Source: Candidatus Parcubacteria bacterium | GTDB taxonomy: Bacteria; Patescibacteriota; Patescibacteriia; PEXW01 | Length of the DNA stretch: 64,000 nt | Direction: 5' to 3' | NCBI GenBank assembly: GCA_003597955.1 | Contig: QZJU01000006.1 | Span: forward strand, 1-64,000 | Shown here: positions 16,696 through 24,603 of the stretch, piece by piece | Numbering within the stretch: the first letter of the stretch is position 1 | Layout: the number at the start of each line of letters is the position of its first letter | Program-made: the position numbers and the translations under genes | The notes under the pieces: generated by a model | What the model saw: only the letters and a program-made list of their open reading frames with translations | What the model was told of the DNA's origin: nothing | Databases searched by the model: none

Positions 16696-18369
16696 ATGCC
16701 AACGCCCTTGCAAATTGCGCCGGAAGAAGCGCAAGAAAAATTTAAGGAAAAAATGGTCGAGATTGCCATTAAAGACCAAGAGCGGGCCGTACAGCGCCAC
16801 GCCGACGAATTGCACATTGGCTATATAAATTTGAAGGGTTTTCCCATCGGGCCAGAAGTTTTAGTGCTGATCCCCGAAAATGTGGCGCGAGATTTAAAAA
16901 TCGTCGCGTTTTTTAAGGAAGAGCAGGAATTGCGCGTGGGCGCAGTGGATCCGGCCAACGAACACGTTTTGGCATTTCTGGAAAACTTGACCGCCGATAC
17001 CAAGGTCAATGTTGTTCCCTATTTAATTTCCGAACACAGCCTGGAACTGGCCCTGCGCCTTTACGCGGCTGTGCCCAAAGTAAAAAAGTTCACAAGCGGC
17101 GTTCAAGTCAGCCCCGAGGATTTGGAAAAATTTAAAAAGGAATTAAAAAGCATTCGCGAGCTAGAAGCTAAACTTAGGGAAGTTTCTTTGACCCAGGTCA
17201 TTACGCTTTTAATCGCCGGGGCGGTTATCAGCCGCTCTTCAGATATTCACATTGAAGCCGAAGAAAAGACTGTTTTAGTTCGCTACCGAATTGATGGTGT
17301 TTTGCACGAAATCGCGCACCTACCGGTGGAGAACTGGAAAAAAATTATTTCCCGCGTGAAACTTTTAGCCCATCTGAAACTAAACATTACCCAAAAACCC
17401 CAAGATGGGCGGTTCACCATCTATTTAGACAAAGAAACCATTGATGTGCGGGCCTCGACCTTGCCCACCACCTTTGGCGAAAGCGTTGTCATGCGGCTGT
17501 TGATGTCTTCAGCCATCGGCTTGAAATTGGAAGATTTGGGCATGCGGCCAAGCGCCCTGGCCATTATTAAAAAGCAGGTGCAAAGACCCAACGGCATGGT
17601 TTTAACCACTGGACCGACCGGTTCAGGCAAGACCACGACCTTGTACGCTTTTTTAACCACCCTTAACAAGCCCGACACCAACATAATCACCCTGGAAAAT
17701 CCCGTTGAATACCACTTAGCCGGCATTAACCAAAGCCAAGTCAACGAGGAAAAGGATTACACTTTTGCCAAAGGTCTGCGATCGATTATGCGGCAAGACC
17801 CGGATGTGGTTATGGTCGGCGAAATTCGCGATGGCGAAACTGCGGAAATCGCAACTAACGCCGCTTTAACCGGCCATCTTATGCTTTCCACCCTGCACAC
17901 TAATGATGCGGCCGGCGCCATCCCGCGACTAATTGCTCTGGGTGTCAAGCCCTTTCTACTGGCGCCCGCGCTGAATGTGATAATCGGCCAGCGTTTAGTC
18001 AGGCGCATCTGCCAAAAATGCAAAACTAAAGCAGCAATAAGCGTCGAATTGTTGGAGCGGGCCAAAGAAGCCCTGGGCAAAATATCACCGACCAGCGGCG
18101 AAAAAGTTGATATGCAGAATCTGGTTTTTTATAAAGGCCAAGGCTGCGAGGCTTGCCAGGGCATTGGCTACCGCGGTCGGATTGGAATTTACGAAATACT
18201 GGTGATGAATTCCGAAATTGAAAAGATAATTTTATCCGCCCAAGTTTCGGAATACGACATTCGTGATATCGCCGCCAGACATGGCATGCTGACCATGGCG
18301 CAAGACGGGCTGTTAAAAGCTCTGGAAGGCATCACTACCCTTGAAGAAGTTTTCCAGGTTATTGAATAA
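16696..18369 (+). CDS. pilB: type IV pilus assembly ATPase PilB (GspE family)
   Basis: 557 residues. A GspE/PulE N-terminal domain is followed by the secretion ATPase core: the Asp-rich ISRSSDIHIEAEEKTVLVRYRIDG, Walker A TGPTGSGKTTTLYAF, the Walker B/Asp box VVMVGEIRDGETAEIATNAALTGH and the His box LSTLHTNDA. A zinc-type four-cysteine insert (CQKC then CEAC) lies near the C-terminus. It powers pilus extension, which in this group is tied to adhesion and DNA uptake. No pilC, pilT or classical pilin lies beside it here. Confidence 0.93.
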   Translation: MPTPLQIAPEEAQEKFKEKMVEIAIKDQERAVQRHADELHIGYINLKGFPIGPEVLVLIPENVARDLKIVAFFKEEQELRVGAVDPANEHVLAFLENLTADTKVNVVPYLISEHSLELALRLYAAVPKVKKFTSGVQVSPEDLEKFKKELKSIRELEAKLREVSLTQVITLLIAGAVISRSSDIHIEAEEKTVLVRYRIDGVLHEIAHLPVENWKKIISRVKLLAHLKLNITQKPQDGRFTIYLDKETIDVRASTLPTTFGESVVMRLLMSSAIGLKLEDLGMRPSALAIIKKQVQRPNGMVLTTGPTGSGKTTTLYAFLTTLNKPDTNIITLENPVEYHLAGINQSQVNEEKDYTFAKGLRSIMRQDPDVVMVGEIRDGETAEIATNAALTGHLMLSTLHTNDAAGAIPRLIALGVKPFLLAPALNVIIGQRLVRRICQKCKTKAAISVELLERAKEALGKISPTSGEKVDMQNLVFYKGQGCEACQGIGYRGRIGIYEILVMNSEIEKIILSAQVSEYDIRDIAARHGMLTMAQDGLLKALEGITTLEEVFQVIE

Positions 18370-18385
18370 TTAAGAAGAAAAAAAT

Positions 18386-18417
18386 AACGGGCGAAATTGC
18401 ATCCGCCCGTTTTTTGG
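18386..18417. terminator. bidirectional terminator
   Basis: AACGGGCG pairs with CGCCCGTT around a 10-base loop, with T runs on both strands. It separates pilB (plus) from the convergent small gene at 18424. Confidence 0.85.
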
Positions 18418-18423
18418 TTTTGG

Positions 18424-18654
18424 CTAATTGCCGTGAGCAATGTCATTCGGATCCAAGTCAATAAAGACACATAAACTTCCTTTGTTTTTTTGAGCGACCT
18501 CAAGTTTTCCCTTATATCCATATTCGGTCAAATACAATGTGCCTTTTGGCTTGATATCCGGCGTCATCATCTCCAGCAGCCTTTTGCCAAGCGCAATTTG
18601 TCGACTTAGAATCTCTGGGTTTTCCGGACTTGGCGGAATCGACCGTGCCCTCAT
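18424..18654 (-). CDS. hypothetical protein, 76 residues
   Basis: The frame is open further upstream, but AAAGGGG lies eight bases before the ATG at 18654, making this the best start (another ATG two codons earlier is too close to the site). The protein opens MRARSIPPSPENPEILSRQ and has a helical middle (ALGKRLLEMM) and a beta-like end with LYLTEYGYKGKLEV. No family is recognised. It is transcribed divergently from the gene at 18827 across a shared palindrome. Confidence 0.55.
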   Translation of the reverse strand: MRARSIPPSPENPEILSRQIALGKRLLEMMTPDIKPKGTLYLTEYGYKGKLEVAQKNKGSLCVFIDLDPNDIAHGN

Positions 18655-18749
18655 TTTCATCACCCCTTTCTGCTTTTTTGGGTTTTTGGCCGGCGAGGGC
18701 TGGTTAAAAGAGCTATTGATTTGCAGAAAACAGTATCGTCTTTTTAAAA

Positions 18750-18774
18750 ATTCTGTCAAGGTTCTTGACAGAAT
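18750..18774. promoter_or_regulatory. divergent promoters sharing an 11-bp palindrome
   Basis: ATTCTGTCAAG and CTTGACAGAAT form a perfect 11-bp inverted repeat with a 3-base spacer. Each arm contains a -35 TTGACA. To the right the plus promoter is TTGACA (18765-18770), 17 bases, TAGGGT (18788-18793). To the left the minus promoter has GATACT after a 16-base spacer. A protein bound here would control both genes at once, so it is a strong operator candidate. Confidence 0.6.
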
Positions 18775-18826
18775 GCCTAGATTCTGTTAGGGTCCAGAAA
18801 GACAAAAACAAAAAGAGGTTTATTAA

Positions 18827-19195
18827 ATGCGCAGCAAGAAATCTCGGCCAGCCGAAATGGCTCATGGGGCCGAAACAAAAAATTTGGTTTCAATCTTAAA
18901 ACTTTTTCCGCCAAGCGAAAGCCGAAAAAGACGAGTGAGTAATTTTGTTCGACTGTGTTACGATTATTATTTTTGGTACCAGGTTGACGAAGGGCGGTTG
19001 GAAATCTCTTATTTGCCTAACGCGGGGAAAAAACGGAGGGAAACCCACGATCAGGTAATGGCGATAATTTTCAAGTTATTTTTGCAGCCCAATGCCGAAA
19101 AGTTGTTCGGCGGCAAAATGCCCGACCGGGTTAAGGTTCGGGAAATGATTATCGCGCATTATCAAAAATTTGGCCAAAAGCGCAAATGGAACTAA
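18827..19195 (+). CDS. hypothetical protein, paralog of 19344-19784
   Basis: 122 residues, preceded by AGAGG at a good distance. No domain is recognised. The central pattern LKLFPPSESRKRRVSNFVRLCYDY, then a His followed by VMAIIFKLF, then DRVKVREMI lines up with the gene at 19344-19784 (LSLFGTEKARGRFIKLCQDY, His then IMQILRNL, DRKAVEKML), so the two look like paralogs. It has its own promoter, operator-like palindrome and terminator, which suggests an independently regulated accessory gene. It is basic and helical, with no membrane segment. Confidence 0.6.
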   Translation: MRSKKSRPAEMAHGAETKNLVSILKLFPPSESRKRRVSNFVRLCYDYYFWYQVDEGRLEISYLPNAGKKRRETHDQVMAIIFKLFLQPNAEKLFGGKMPDRVKVREMIIAHYQKFGQKRKWN

Positions 19196-19198
19196 TCG

Positions 19199-19228
19199 AA
19201 CCGCTTGTTTAACCGAGCGGTTTTTTTA
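19199..19228 (+). terminator. terminator
   Basis: AACCGCT (19199-19205) pairs with AGCGGTT (19216-19222) and is followed by a T run. It ends the gene at 18827. Confidence 0.8.
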
Positions 19229-19287
19229 TCCGCCACCGCAGAAAACCATGGCTTTAGCCGTGGATGAATGCCAAGGCGGGCGTGCTT

Positions 19288-19309
19288 CGGCGGAATCCGC
19301 CGAAGGGGT
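19288..19309. repeat. CTTCGGCGG palindrome
   Basis: CTTCGGCGG and CCGCCGAAG around a 3-base spacer form a tight hairpin in the gap between the convergent paralogs. Similar CCGCC/GGCGG hairpins recur at 22347, 25525, 25887-26004 and near the tRNA genes. Confidence 0.5.
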
Positions 19310-19343
19310 GCCATGGGCTTGCCCACGGGGCCCCACTTGCTGT

Positions 19344-19784
19344 TTAAATTGAAAGATTGTTCAGCATCTTTTCAACGGCTTTTCGGTCTTGCAGTTTATC
19401 TAACAAGCGGTAATCATCCTCCGGCCAATTTTTCGCGGTTATTAAATTTCTTAAAATTTGCATTATCTCGTTGTGGATTGCCGATTTTTTGGAATCCGGT
19501 GAAGAGCTGGTTTGGCGCGAGTGGGTTTCCGCCACCTGCCTCTGTTGATAGGCATAGGTTTCGTCGCGGTAGTCTTGACAAAGCTTGATAAACCGGCCTC
19601 GGGCTTTTTCTGTGCCGAACAAGGAAAGTAACCGATCCCAGGAGTCGGCCAATTCGCGGCCTTCAGTTTCAGTGTCCAGTTGCGAATTTATCGATTCGCG
19701 CACTATTTTTTCAGTCTTGCTGTCAAACTTGGATTGTTCGACAATTGGGTTTTCTTCCGGTGAATAGGCGATTTTTTCCAGCAT
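19344..19784 (-). CDS. hypothetical protein, paralog of 18827-19195
   Basis: 146 residues, acidic N-terminal half, helical throughout. It starts 5 bases after the valS stop, so it is probably cotranscribed with valS. The region from about residue 50 on aligns by eye with the protein at 18827: shared L-LF, RF--LC-DY, H--IM-I and DR--VE-ML. No known family is recognised and there is no signal peptide or membrane segment. The two converge tail to tail across a terminator and a hairpin. Confidence 0.6.
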   Translation of the reverse strand: MLEKIAYSPEENPIVEQSKFDSKTEKIVRESINSQLDTETEGRELADSWDRLLSLFGTEKARGRFIKLCQDYRDETYAYQQRQVAETHSRQTSSSPDSKKSAIHNEIMQILRNLITAKNWPEDDYRLLDKLQDRKAVEKMLNNLSI

Positions 19785-19788
19785 AAAA

Positions 19789-22326
19789 TTAAGCGCTTAA
19801 TTTTTTAAGTTTTTCTCTAGCCGCGGCTAATTTTCGTTTTTCGTTTTTCACCACAGGCGCGGGCGCGTTTTTTAGGAAGTTTTGGTTTTGTAATTTTGCA
19901 CTTTGGCTCTGAATGTAGGCTTTTAAATCTGCCAAAGCCTTTTTAACTTGAGCTAAATTAGCCTTGGGCACTTCCAGCCAGAAATTCACGCCGGCTTCAT
20001 GGCCGTGGGCTTTGTGTGCCAACTTGGCCGTGGGCACCAAGATCGCCCGGCTTAAAAATTCAACAATCTCCCGATTCGCCAGCAGCAATTTCGTGCCCGT
20101 GCCCTCTAGGTAAACCGGAACTTTTTCTGCTGGCGTGATTTTATGTAGCGCCCGGAAGTTTCGAATTTGGGTTATGAATTTTTGTATTTTCTCAAAATCT
20201 TTCGCTGGGGAAGGCTTTGGTTTTTCCGCCCGTGGCCACTCGGCAATCAGCAACAAGTCTTTTTTTTTCAGTCTGGCCCACAACGCTTCGGTGACGAAAG
20301 GCGCGAACGGATGTAAAAGTTTTAAAGAGTCTTCATAGACTTTTAAAAGAACCGGTTGGTTGGGCTGAATTTTTTGAGTTTCCACATACCAGTCGGCTAA
20401 CTCGTGCCAAATAAAATCATATAAAGCCTGGCCCGCTTCGGAAAAGCGGAAATTATTAATATCCGTCGTGACCAGGTTAATCAGCGCTTGGTTTTTGTTT
20501 AAAATCCATTGATCAGCCAAAGAGGCTTTTGGCGCCGCGCCCTTGGTATTGTCAGCAGACCGGTGGTCTATGAAATTTCCAATGTTCCACAATTTGTTTA
20601 TGAAATTTCGATAACCCGCGATTTTTTCTTCGCTCAAGCGGAAATCCTGGCCAGGGGCCGTGCCCAAAACCAAGCTTAAGCGAATGGCGTCAGTGCCGTA
20701 CTTCTCGGCCATGGGCAAAGGATCAATCCCCGTGCCCTTGGATTTGGACATTTTCTTGCCCTCTTTATCCAAAACCAACCCATGGATGAAAACTTTCTTA
20801 AAGGGAATTTGTCTGGTGAATTTTAAAGAAAACATAATCATGCGAGCCACCCAGAAAAATAGAATGTCCCAGGCGGTTTCCATGACTGAGGTTGGGTGAA
20901 AAAGTTTAAGATCTTTGGTTTTTTGGGGCCAGCCTAAGGTGGAAAAAGTCCAAAGCCCGGAGGAAAACCAGGTGTCGAGCGTGTCTTGGTCTTGCACAAA
21001 ATGCGTCCCGCCGCACTTGCATTTCTTAGGCGCGGCGACTGACGCAATGGGCGGGCAATTCAGCCGGATGGCAAAATGATCCGTGCAATACCAAACCGGA
21101 ATTTGGTGGCCCCACCAAAGTTGCCTGGAAATGCACCAATCGCGGATGTTTTTCATCCAATGAAAGTAAACCTTCTCAAATCTTTTGGGCACAAACTGGA
21201 TTTTGCCGGATTTAACCGCGGCCATTGCCGGCTTGGCCAGAGGCCCGATTTTCAAGAACCACTGTTTGGAAATTAGGGGCTGAACGATTGAGCCGCAGCG
21301 GTCGCAGTGCGGCATGCTGGCAGTGTAAGGCTCGATTTTGATAAGTAATTTTTTTGCCTGCAAGTCGGCGATAATTTTGTCTCGGGCCTGGGTGGCCAGC
21401 ATGCCCGCATAATTACCGGCCAGCTTGGTCATTCGGTTATCTTCGCCAATCACCTGCTTGATAGCCAGCTTGTGCCTTTCGCCCATTTCCCAGTCTGCCG
21501 GATCGTGCGCCGGCGTCACCTTGATCACGCCCGTGCCGAATTTGGGATCCACCAGGCGGTCGGCAATCACGGGCAAGGTTAAAGTTCCCGATTCGGTTTC
21601 AAAGGTAATTTTTTTGCCGATGAATTTTTTGTATCTTTTGTCTTTGGGGTTCACTGCCAAAGCCGTGTCGCCCAGCTTGGTTTCCGGCCGCGTGGTGGCC
21701 ACGGTTAATTGTCCGTATTTAATGAAATACAGATGCCCGGCTATGTCTTTGTGTTTCACTTCCAAATCCGAGAGCGCGGTTTGGCAGCGCGTGCACCAAT
21801 TAATTAATCTTTCGCCTCGGTAAATCAAGCCCGCCTTAAAAAGTATAATAAAAGCTTTTTGCACGGCCTGGGTTAAATTTGGATCCATGGTAAAGTGTTC
21901 CCGCGACCAGTCGCAGGAGGCGCCCAAGGATTTAATCTGGTCGGTTATGCGGGTGCCGTATTTCTGCTTCCAAGCCCAGACATGCTTTAAAAAAGTCTCC
22001 CGGCCGATTTCGTGCCGGCTGATGCCCTCAGTTTGCAAAAGCCTTTCCACCATTATTTGAGTGGCAATGCCCGCGTGATCCGTTCCTGGCAGCCACAAAG
22101 CTTTAAAGCCGGCCATGCGGTGGTAGCGAGTCAAAATGTCTTGAATCGTCATGCCCGTGGCATGGCCCAAATGCAGTTCGCCCGTCACATTGGGCGGTGG
22201 CATGCTGATGGAAAAGACTTTTTTCCTTTTATCCGGCAGGTTGTCAGGGTTAAAAAAACCCGACGCTTCCCAACGCTTGTAAATTGGCTCTTCAATGCCT
22301 AAATGATTGTATGCTTCATTTGCCAT
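19789..22326 (-). CDS. valS: valyl-tRNA synthetase
   Basis: 845 residues, a class I synthetase. The HIGH motif reads HLGHATG in PPPNVTGELHLGHATG, and the KMSKS loop is intact in KEGKKMSKSKGTG. The editing domain, with TTRPET and DxxxGTGxxxxxPAHDPAD signatures, lies between them. Two zinc-type cysteine pairs are visible (CTRC and CDRC). The C-terminal 60 residues form the usual tRNA-binding coiled coil. It charges tRNA-Val and clears misactivated threonine. Confidence 0.97.
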   Translation of the reverse strand: MANEAYNHLGIEEPIYKRWEASGFFNPDNLPDKRKKVFSISMPPPNVTGELHLGHATGMTIQDILTRYHRMAGFKALWLPGTDHAGIATQIMVERLLQTEGISRHEIGRETFLKHVWAWKQKYGTRITDQIKSLGASCDWSREHFTMDPNLTQAVQKAFIILFKAGLIYRGERLINWCTRCQTALSDLEVKHKDIAGHLYFIKYGQLTVATTRPETKLGDTALAVNPKDKRYKKFIGKKITFETESGTLTLPVIADRLVDPKFGTGVIKVTPAHDPADWEMGERHKLAIKQVIGEDNRMTKLAGNYAGMLATQARDKIIADLQAKKLLIKIEPYTASMPHCDRCGSIVQPLISKQWFLKIGPLAKPAMAAVKSGKIQFVPKRFEKVYFHWMKNIRDWCISRQLWWGHQIPVWYCTDHFAIRLNCPPIASVAAPKKCKCGGTHFVQDQDTLDTWFSSGLWTFSTLGWPQKTKDLKLFHPTSVMETAWDILFFWVARMIMFSLKFTRQIPFKKVFIHGLVLDKEGKKMSKSKGTGIDPLPMAEKYGTDAIRLSLVLGTAPGQDFRLSEEKIAGYRNFINKLWNIGNFIDHRSADNTKGAAPKASLADQWILNKNQALINLVTTDINNFRFSEAGQALYDFIWHELADWYVETQKIQPNQPVLLKVYEDSLKLLHPFAPFVTEALWARLKKKDLLLIAEWPRAEKPKPSPAKDFEKIQKFITQIRNFRALHKITPAEKVPVYLEGTGTKLLLANREIVEFLSRAILVPTAKLAHKAHGHEAGVNFWLEVPKANLAQVKKALADLKAYIQSQSAKLQNQNFLKNAPAPVVKNEKRKLAAAREKLKKLSA

Positions 22327-22346
22327 ATCGTGATTGCTGATTTTAC

Positions 22347-22598
22347 CCGCCTTCGCAGAAAATTACAAGAAATGATGATGTTTTGGGCGGGTATCCACCG
22401 TAGCGTGGCGAAGGCGGATTTTATAATTCTGCTTCGGCGGGTTTTGCGAAATGGTTTAAGGTTTTTATTATGGTTCCCAAAACCTACAGGCTAATATTAC
22501 CAGGCTTTGATTAATTAAACCAAACCAGAATCAATTTAAATCTTGTTTTATCCGTGTGCATATAAAGCATCATTATTGGCTCAATAATGATATTTTTT
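22347..22598 (+). ncRNA. candidate small RNA with promoter and terminator
   Basis: This gene-free gap holds a long inverted repeat CCGCCTTCGC (22347-22356)/GCGAAGGCGG (22408-22417), then TATAAT (22422-22427). The predicted start near 22434 is followed by a stem GGTTTTG (22440-22446)/CAAAACC (22478-22484) and, at 22569-22598, a perfect 9-bp hairpin ATCATTATT/AATAATGAT with seven T. A plus-strand transcript of about 160 bases is plausible, and no plus-strand gene explains the terminator. The GAAGGCGGATTT-TATAAT promoter pattern recurs at 25545 and 26455. Confidence 0.4.
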
Positions 22599-22602
22599 TA
22601 AA

Positions 22603-22638
22603 AAATCAGCCTCCATAAAAATCAATGAAGGCTGATTT
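22603..22638 (-). terminator. terminator of the HsmA-like gene
   Basis: AAATCAGCCT and AGGCTGATTT pair around a 16-base loop. On the minus strand a T run follows. The upstream arm lies in the last codons of the gene. Confidence 0.75.
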
Positions 22639-22984
22639 GTTTAAAAGCGCCGGTCAGGAAGGCAACCAGCCAGATGCCCCAAGCATAAACCGAGTATTGA
22701 TGGAAAAAATGTCGAGTTCGCCCGCTTTTTTTCAAAGCCAACAATGCCCAGATTAGATGGAGGAACATTATTAATAACGCGGCAAGCCCACAGCAAGTAT
22801 GCAAATTGGAAGCATGGGTCGGAGCGAGCCAGGACATTATCGAAGTGCCAAGAAAATCGCAAGCAAATCCGCCAGCAAACGCGCATACCATCCAAACCGC
22901 GAGTGAGCCCTTGATTTGCTCTGCCCAAACAGCCAGTGTATAAAAAATCAGCGCCAAAGAGACCAAAGCTATACCAAAGAACAT
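22622..22984 (-). CDS. HsmA/TIGR03987-like four-helix membrane protein
   Basis: 120 residues with four membrane segments (about 2-20, 29-48, 62-83, 95-113). The second carries the pattern GGFACDFLGTSIMSW, and the first YTLAVWAEQIKG, both of which match the TIGR03987/HsmA type of small membrane protein. Function in that family is poorly known. A strong AGAGGAGGG precedes the ATG. Its promoter (TTGACA, 17 bases, TAAATT at 23040-23012 on the minus strand) is divergent from the next gene's promoter. Confidence 0.65.
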   Translation of the reverse strand: MFFGIALVSLALIFYTLAVWAEQIKGSLAVWMVCAFAGGFACDFLGTSIMSWLAPTHASNLHTCCGLAALLIMFLHLIWALLALKKSGRTRHFFHQYSVYAWGIWLVAFLTGAFKQISLH

Positions 22985-23011
22985 CTAACCCTCCTCTAGT
23001 TTTGAAGAGTT

Positions 23012-23098
23012 AATTTAGGCCTTGGGTGCTAGTTTGTCAATTGCTTATTTATCCAGTTCTAATATTGGATTGACTTGGACAGATAATTAAAATAGGAT
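23012..23098. promoter_or_regulatory. divergent promoter pair
   Basis: Minus strand: TTGACA (23040-23035), 17 bases, TAAATT (23017-23012), for the HsmA-like gene. Plus strand: TTGACT (23070-23075), 17 bases, TAGGAT (23093-23098), for the 50-residue gene at 23129. Both are close to consensus at -35, with the non-TATAAT -10 type seen at the other accessory genes. Confidence 0.6.
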
Positions 23099-23128
23099 GT
23101 TATTAGCAAAATTACATAAGGAGACGGT

Positions 23129-23281
23129 GTGCGAATTTTCTTGTTTTGTCTGGTTGCAGAACTTATCGTTGTTTGTGCAGCAACATGGCTCATTCTTCGC
23201 CGAAAACTTAAGGCCAAAGACGCCTTAATTCATGAGCTTTATGCTTCAGAAGAACAGCTGTTCAACAAGCTTATCGAATAG
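23129..23281 (+). CDS. 50-residue single-span membrane protein
   Basis: A short gene starting at GTG, five bases after GGAG. The first 23 residues (MRIFLFCLVAELIVVCAATW) are a membrane segment, followed by a basic stop-transfer patch LRRKLKAK and a charged helical tail ending FNKLIE. A matching promoter lies upstream and a strong terminator immediately follows, so it is a complete monocistronic unit. The function is unknown. Confidence 0.6.
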   Translation: MRIFLFCLVAELIVVCAATWLILRRKLKAKDALIHELYASEEQLFNKLIE

Positions 23282-23285
23282 GCGC

Positions 23286-23323
23286 AAATAAGCCCACACC
23301 TATTCAGGCGTGGGCTTATTTAT
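23286..23323. terminator. shared terminator of the 50-residue gene and tsaD
   Basis: AAATAAGCCCACACC and GGCGTGGGCTTATTT pair over 14 of 15 bases around a six-base loop. It serves both converging genes, and its right arm covers the stop codon of tsaD. Confidence 0.85.
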
Positions 23324-24351
23324 TTCCCCAATTCCCAAACCGGATTAATTTTTAAAGTTTGCCAAGACGACCTTTGCTGATTTAAGTATTGAAAATACCC
23401 GGCCGCGGCAATCATGGCGCCGTTGTCGGTAGTGTAAGCGTGCGGCGCTAAAGAAAGCTCAAAGCCGTTTTTGGTAAGCGCATTTTGCAAATTATCCCTT
23501 AATTTTTCATTCGCGGCAACTCCACCAGCCAAAAGGACGCTTTGGGGCTTTAATTTCTCGGCCGCCTTTAAAGTTTTGCCGATTAAGGTTTCCACAATCG
23601 CTTGTTGCACAGAAGCGGCCAGATTCGCTTTGGTTTGAAAATTTAATCTTGGCTTGTTTCGCAAATAATACATAACTGAAGTTTTTAGGCCGGCAAAACT
23701 GAATTCGAAATTATCTCCATTTAACATTGGTCTTGGTAAGTCAATAACCGGGCGACCTTTTTTTGCCAGTTTGGCGATTTCTGGACCACCGGGATAAGGC
23801 AGGCCCAAAAGCTTGGCGGTCTTGTCAAAAGCCTCGCCAGCCGCGTCATCGCGCGTTTTGCCTATCAAGCGGATAGTTAGCCAGCCCAAGTTTTTTGGAT
23901 TTTTCACAAGCCACAGAAGTTCCGTGTGCCCGCCCGAGACCACCAGAGCCAAGGCCGGCAGTTTGGGGGCTTTCTCGCCCAGCCAGCAGCTGGCCAAGTG
24001 CCCGGCAATATGGTTGACGCCAAATAAAGGAATGCCCGTGGCAAAATTTAGAGCCCGGGCGGTTTCCACGCCAACCAGTAAGGCCGTGGCTAAACCGGGG
24101 CCGGCCGTAACCGCCAAGGCGCTTATATTTTTTAATTCCAAACCAGCTTTTTTAAGCGCAGCAACCAGGGTGGGCATAATCGTGGCCGCGTGTTCCCGGG
24201 CCGCGACTTCAGGCACAACCCCAGCGGTTTTTTGGTGGATTAAAATTTGCGAGGCTGTCACGCAACTTACAACCCGCAATTTTCTTGCTTCAGCTTTTAT
24301 GACCGCGACCGATGTATCGTCGCAGGAAGTTTCAATGCCAAGGATGTTCAT
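23320..24351 (-). CDS. tsaD: tRNA N6-adenosine threonylcarbamoyltransferase TsaD
   Basis: 343 residues of the Kae1/Qri7/TsaD ASKHA fold. The opening MNILGIETSCDDTSVAV, the metal-binding HIAGH near residue 111, VSGGHTELL and the late GGVAANEKLR are the family's signatures. It transfers the threonylcarbamoyl group to A37 of ANN-decoding tRNAs, with TsaE (14971) among its partners. Confidence 0.97.
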   Translation of the reverse strand: MNILGIETSCDDTSVAVIKAEARKLRVVSCVTASQILIHQKTAGVVPEVAAREHAATIMPTLVAALKKAGLELKNISALAVTAGPGLATALLVGVETARALNFATGIPLFGVNHIAGHLASCWLGEKAPKLPALALVVSGGHTELLWLVKNPKNLGWLTIRLIGKTRDDAAGEAFDKTAKLLGLPYPGGPEIAKLAKKGRPVIDLPRPMLNGDNFEFSFAGLKTSVMYYLRNKPRLNFQTKANLAASVQQAIVETLIGKTLKAAEKLKPQSVLLAGGVAANEKLRDNLQNALTKNGFELSLAPHAYTTDNGAMIAAAGYFQYLNQQRSSWQTLKINPVWELGK

Positions 24352-24408
24352 AATATTAGCCTAGCATATTCGGATTTTAAAAAAGCCAAAACTCAGCCAT
24401 GGTGTGGA

Positions 24409-24517
24409 CAATCCCGCAGCACTTTCCAGCCAAATGCCGTTAGTGTTTTAAGATATTCAGCCTGGCAAATATCTTGTAACTTTTTTAAAGTTTTGTTTGG
24501 AAAGTGCTGCGGGATTG
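24409..24517. repeat. palindrome element, copy A
   Basis: A perfect 20-bp inverted repeat, CAATCCCGCAGCACTTTCCA (24409-24428) and its complement (24498-24517), encloses a second perfect stem AAGATATT (24450-24457)/AATATCTT (24468-24475). The right arm runs into a -35 TTGACA. Copies B (25167-25299) and C (46128-46237) share the outer arms, and C also shares the inner AGATATT/AATATCT stem. This could be a small mobile palindrome, a cruciform or a cis-regulatory RNA. Confidence 0.7.
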
Positions 24518-24543
24518 ACATTTTTTGTTTTTTGTCTTATTAT
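24515..24543 (+). promoter_or_regulatory. promoter abutting palindrome A
   Basis: TTGACA (24515-24520), 17-base spacer, TATTAT (24538-24543). Three bases of the -35 box lie in the right arm of palindrome A. It drives the Nudix-like gene at 24604, leaving a leader of about 55 bases that ends in AGGAGG. Confidence 0.7.
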
Positions 24544-24603
24544 GGTTTTGTTAAAAAAAGGAAAATAAAAAATAAACACTTGATATAAACAGGAGGTTTT
24601 GTC

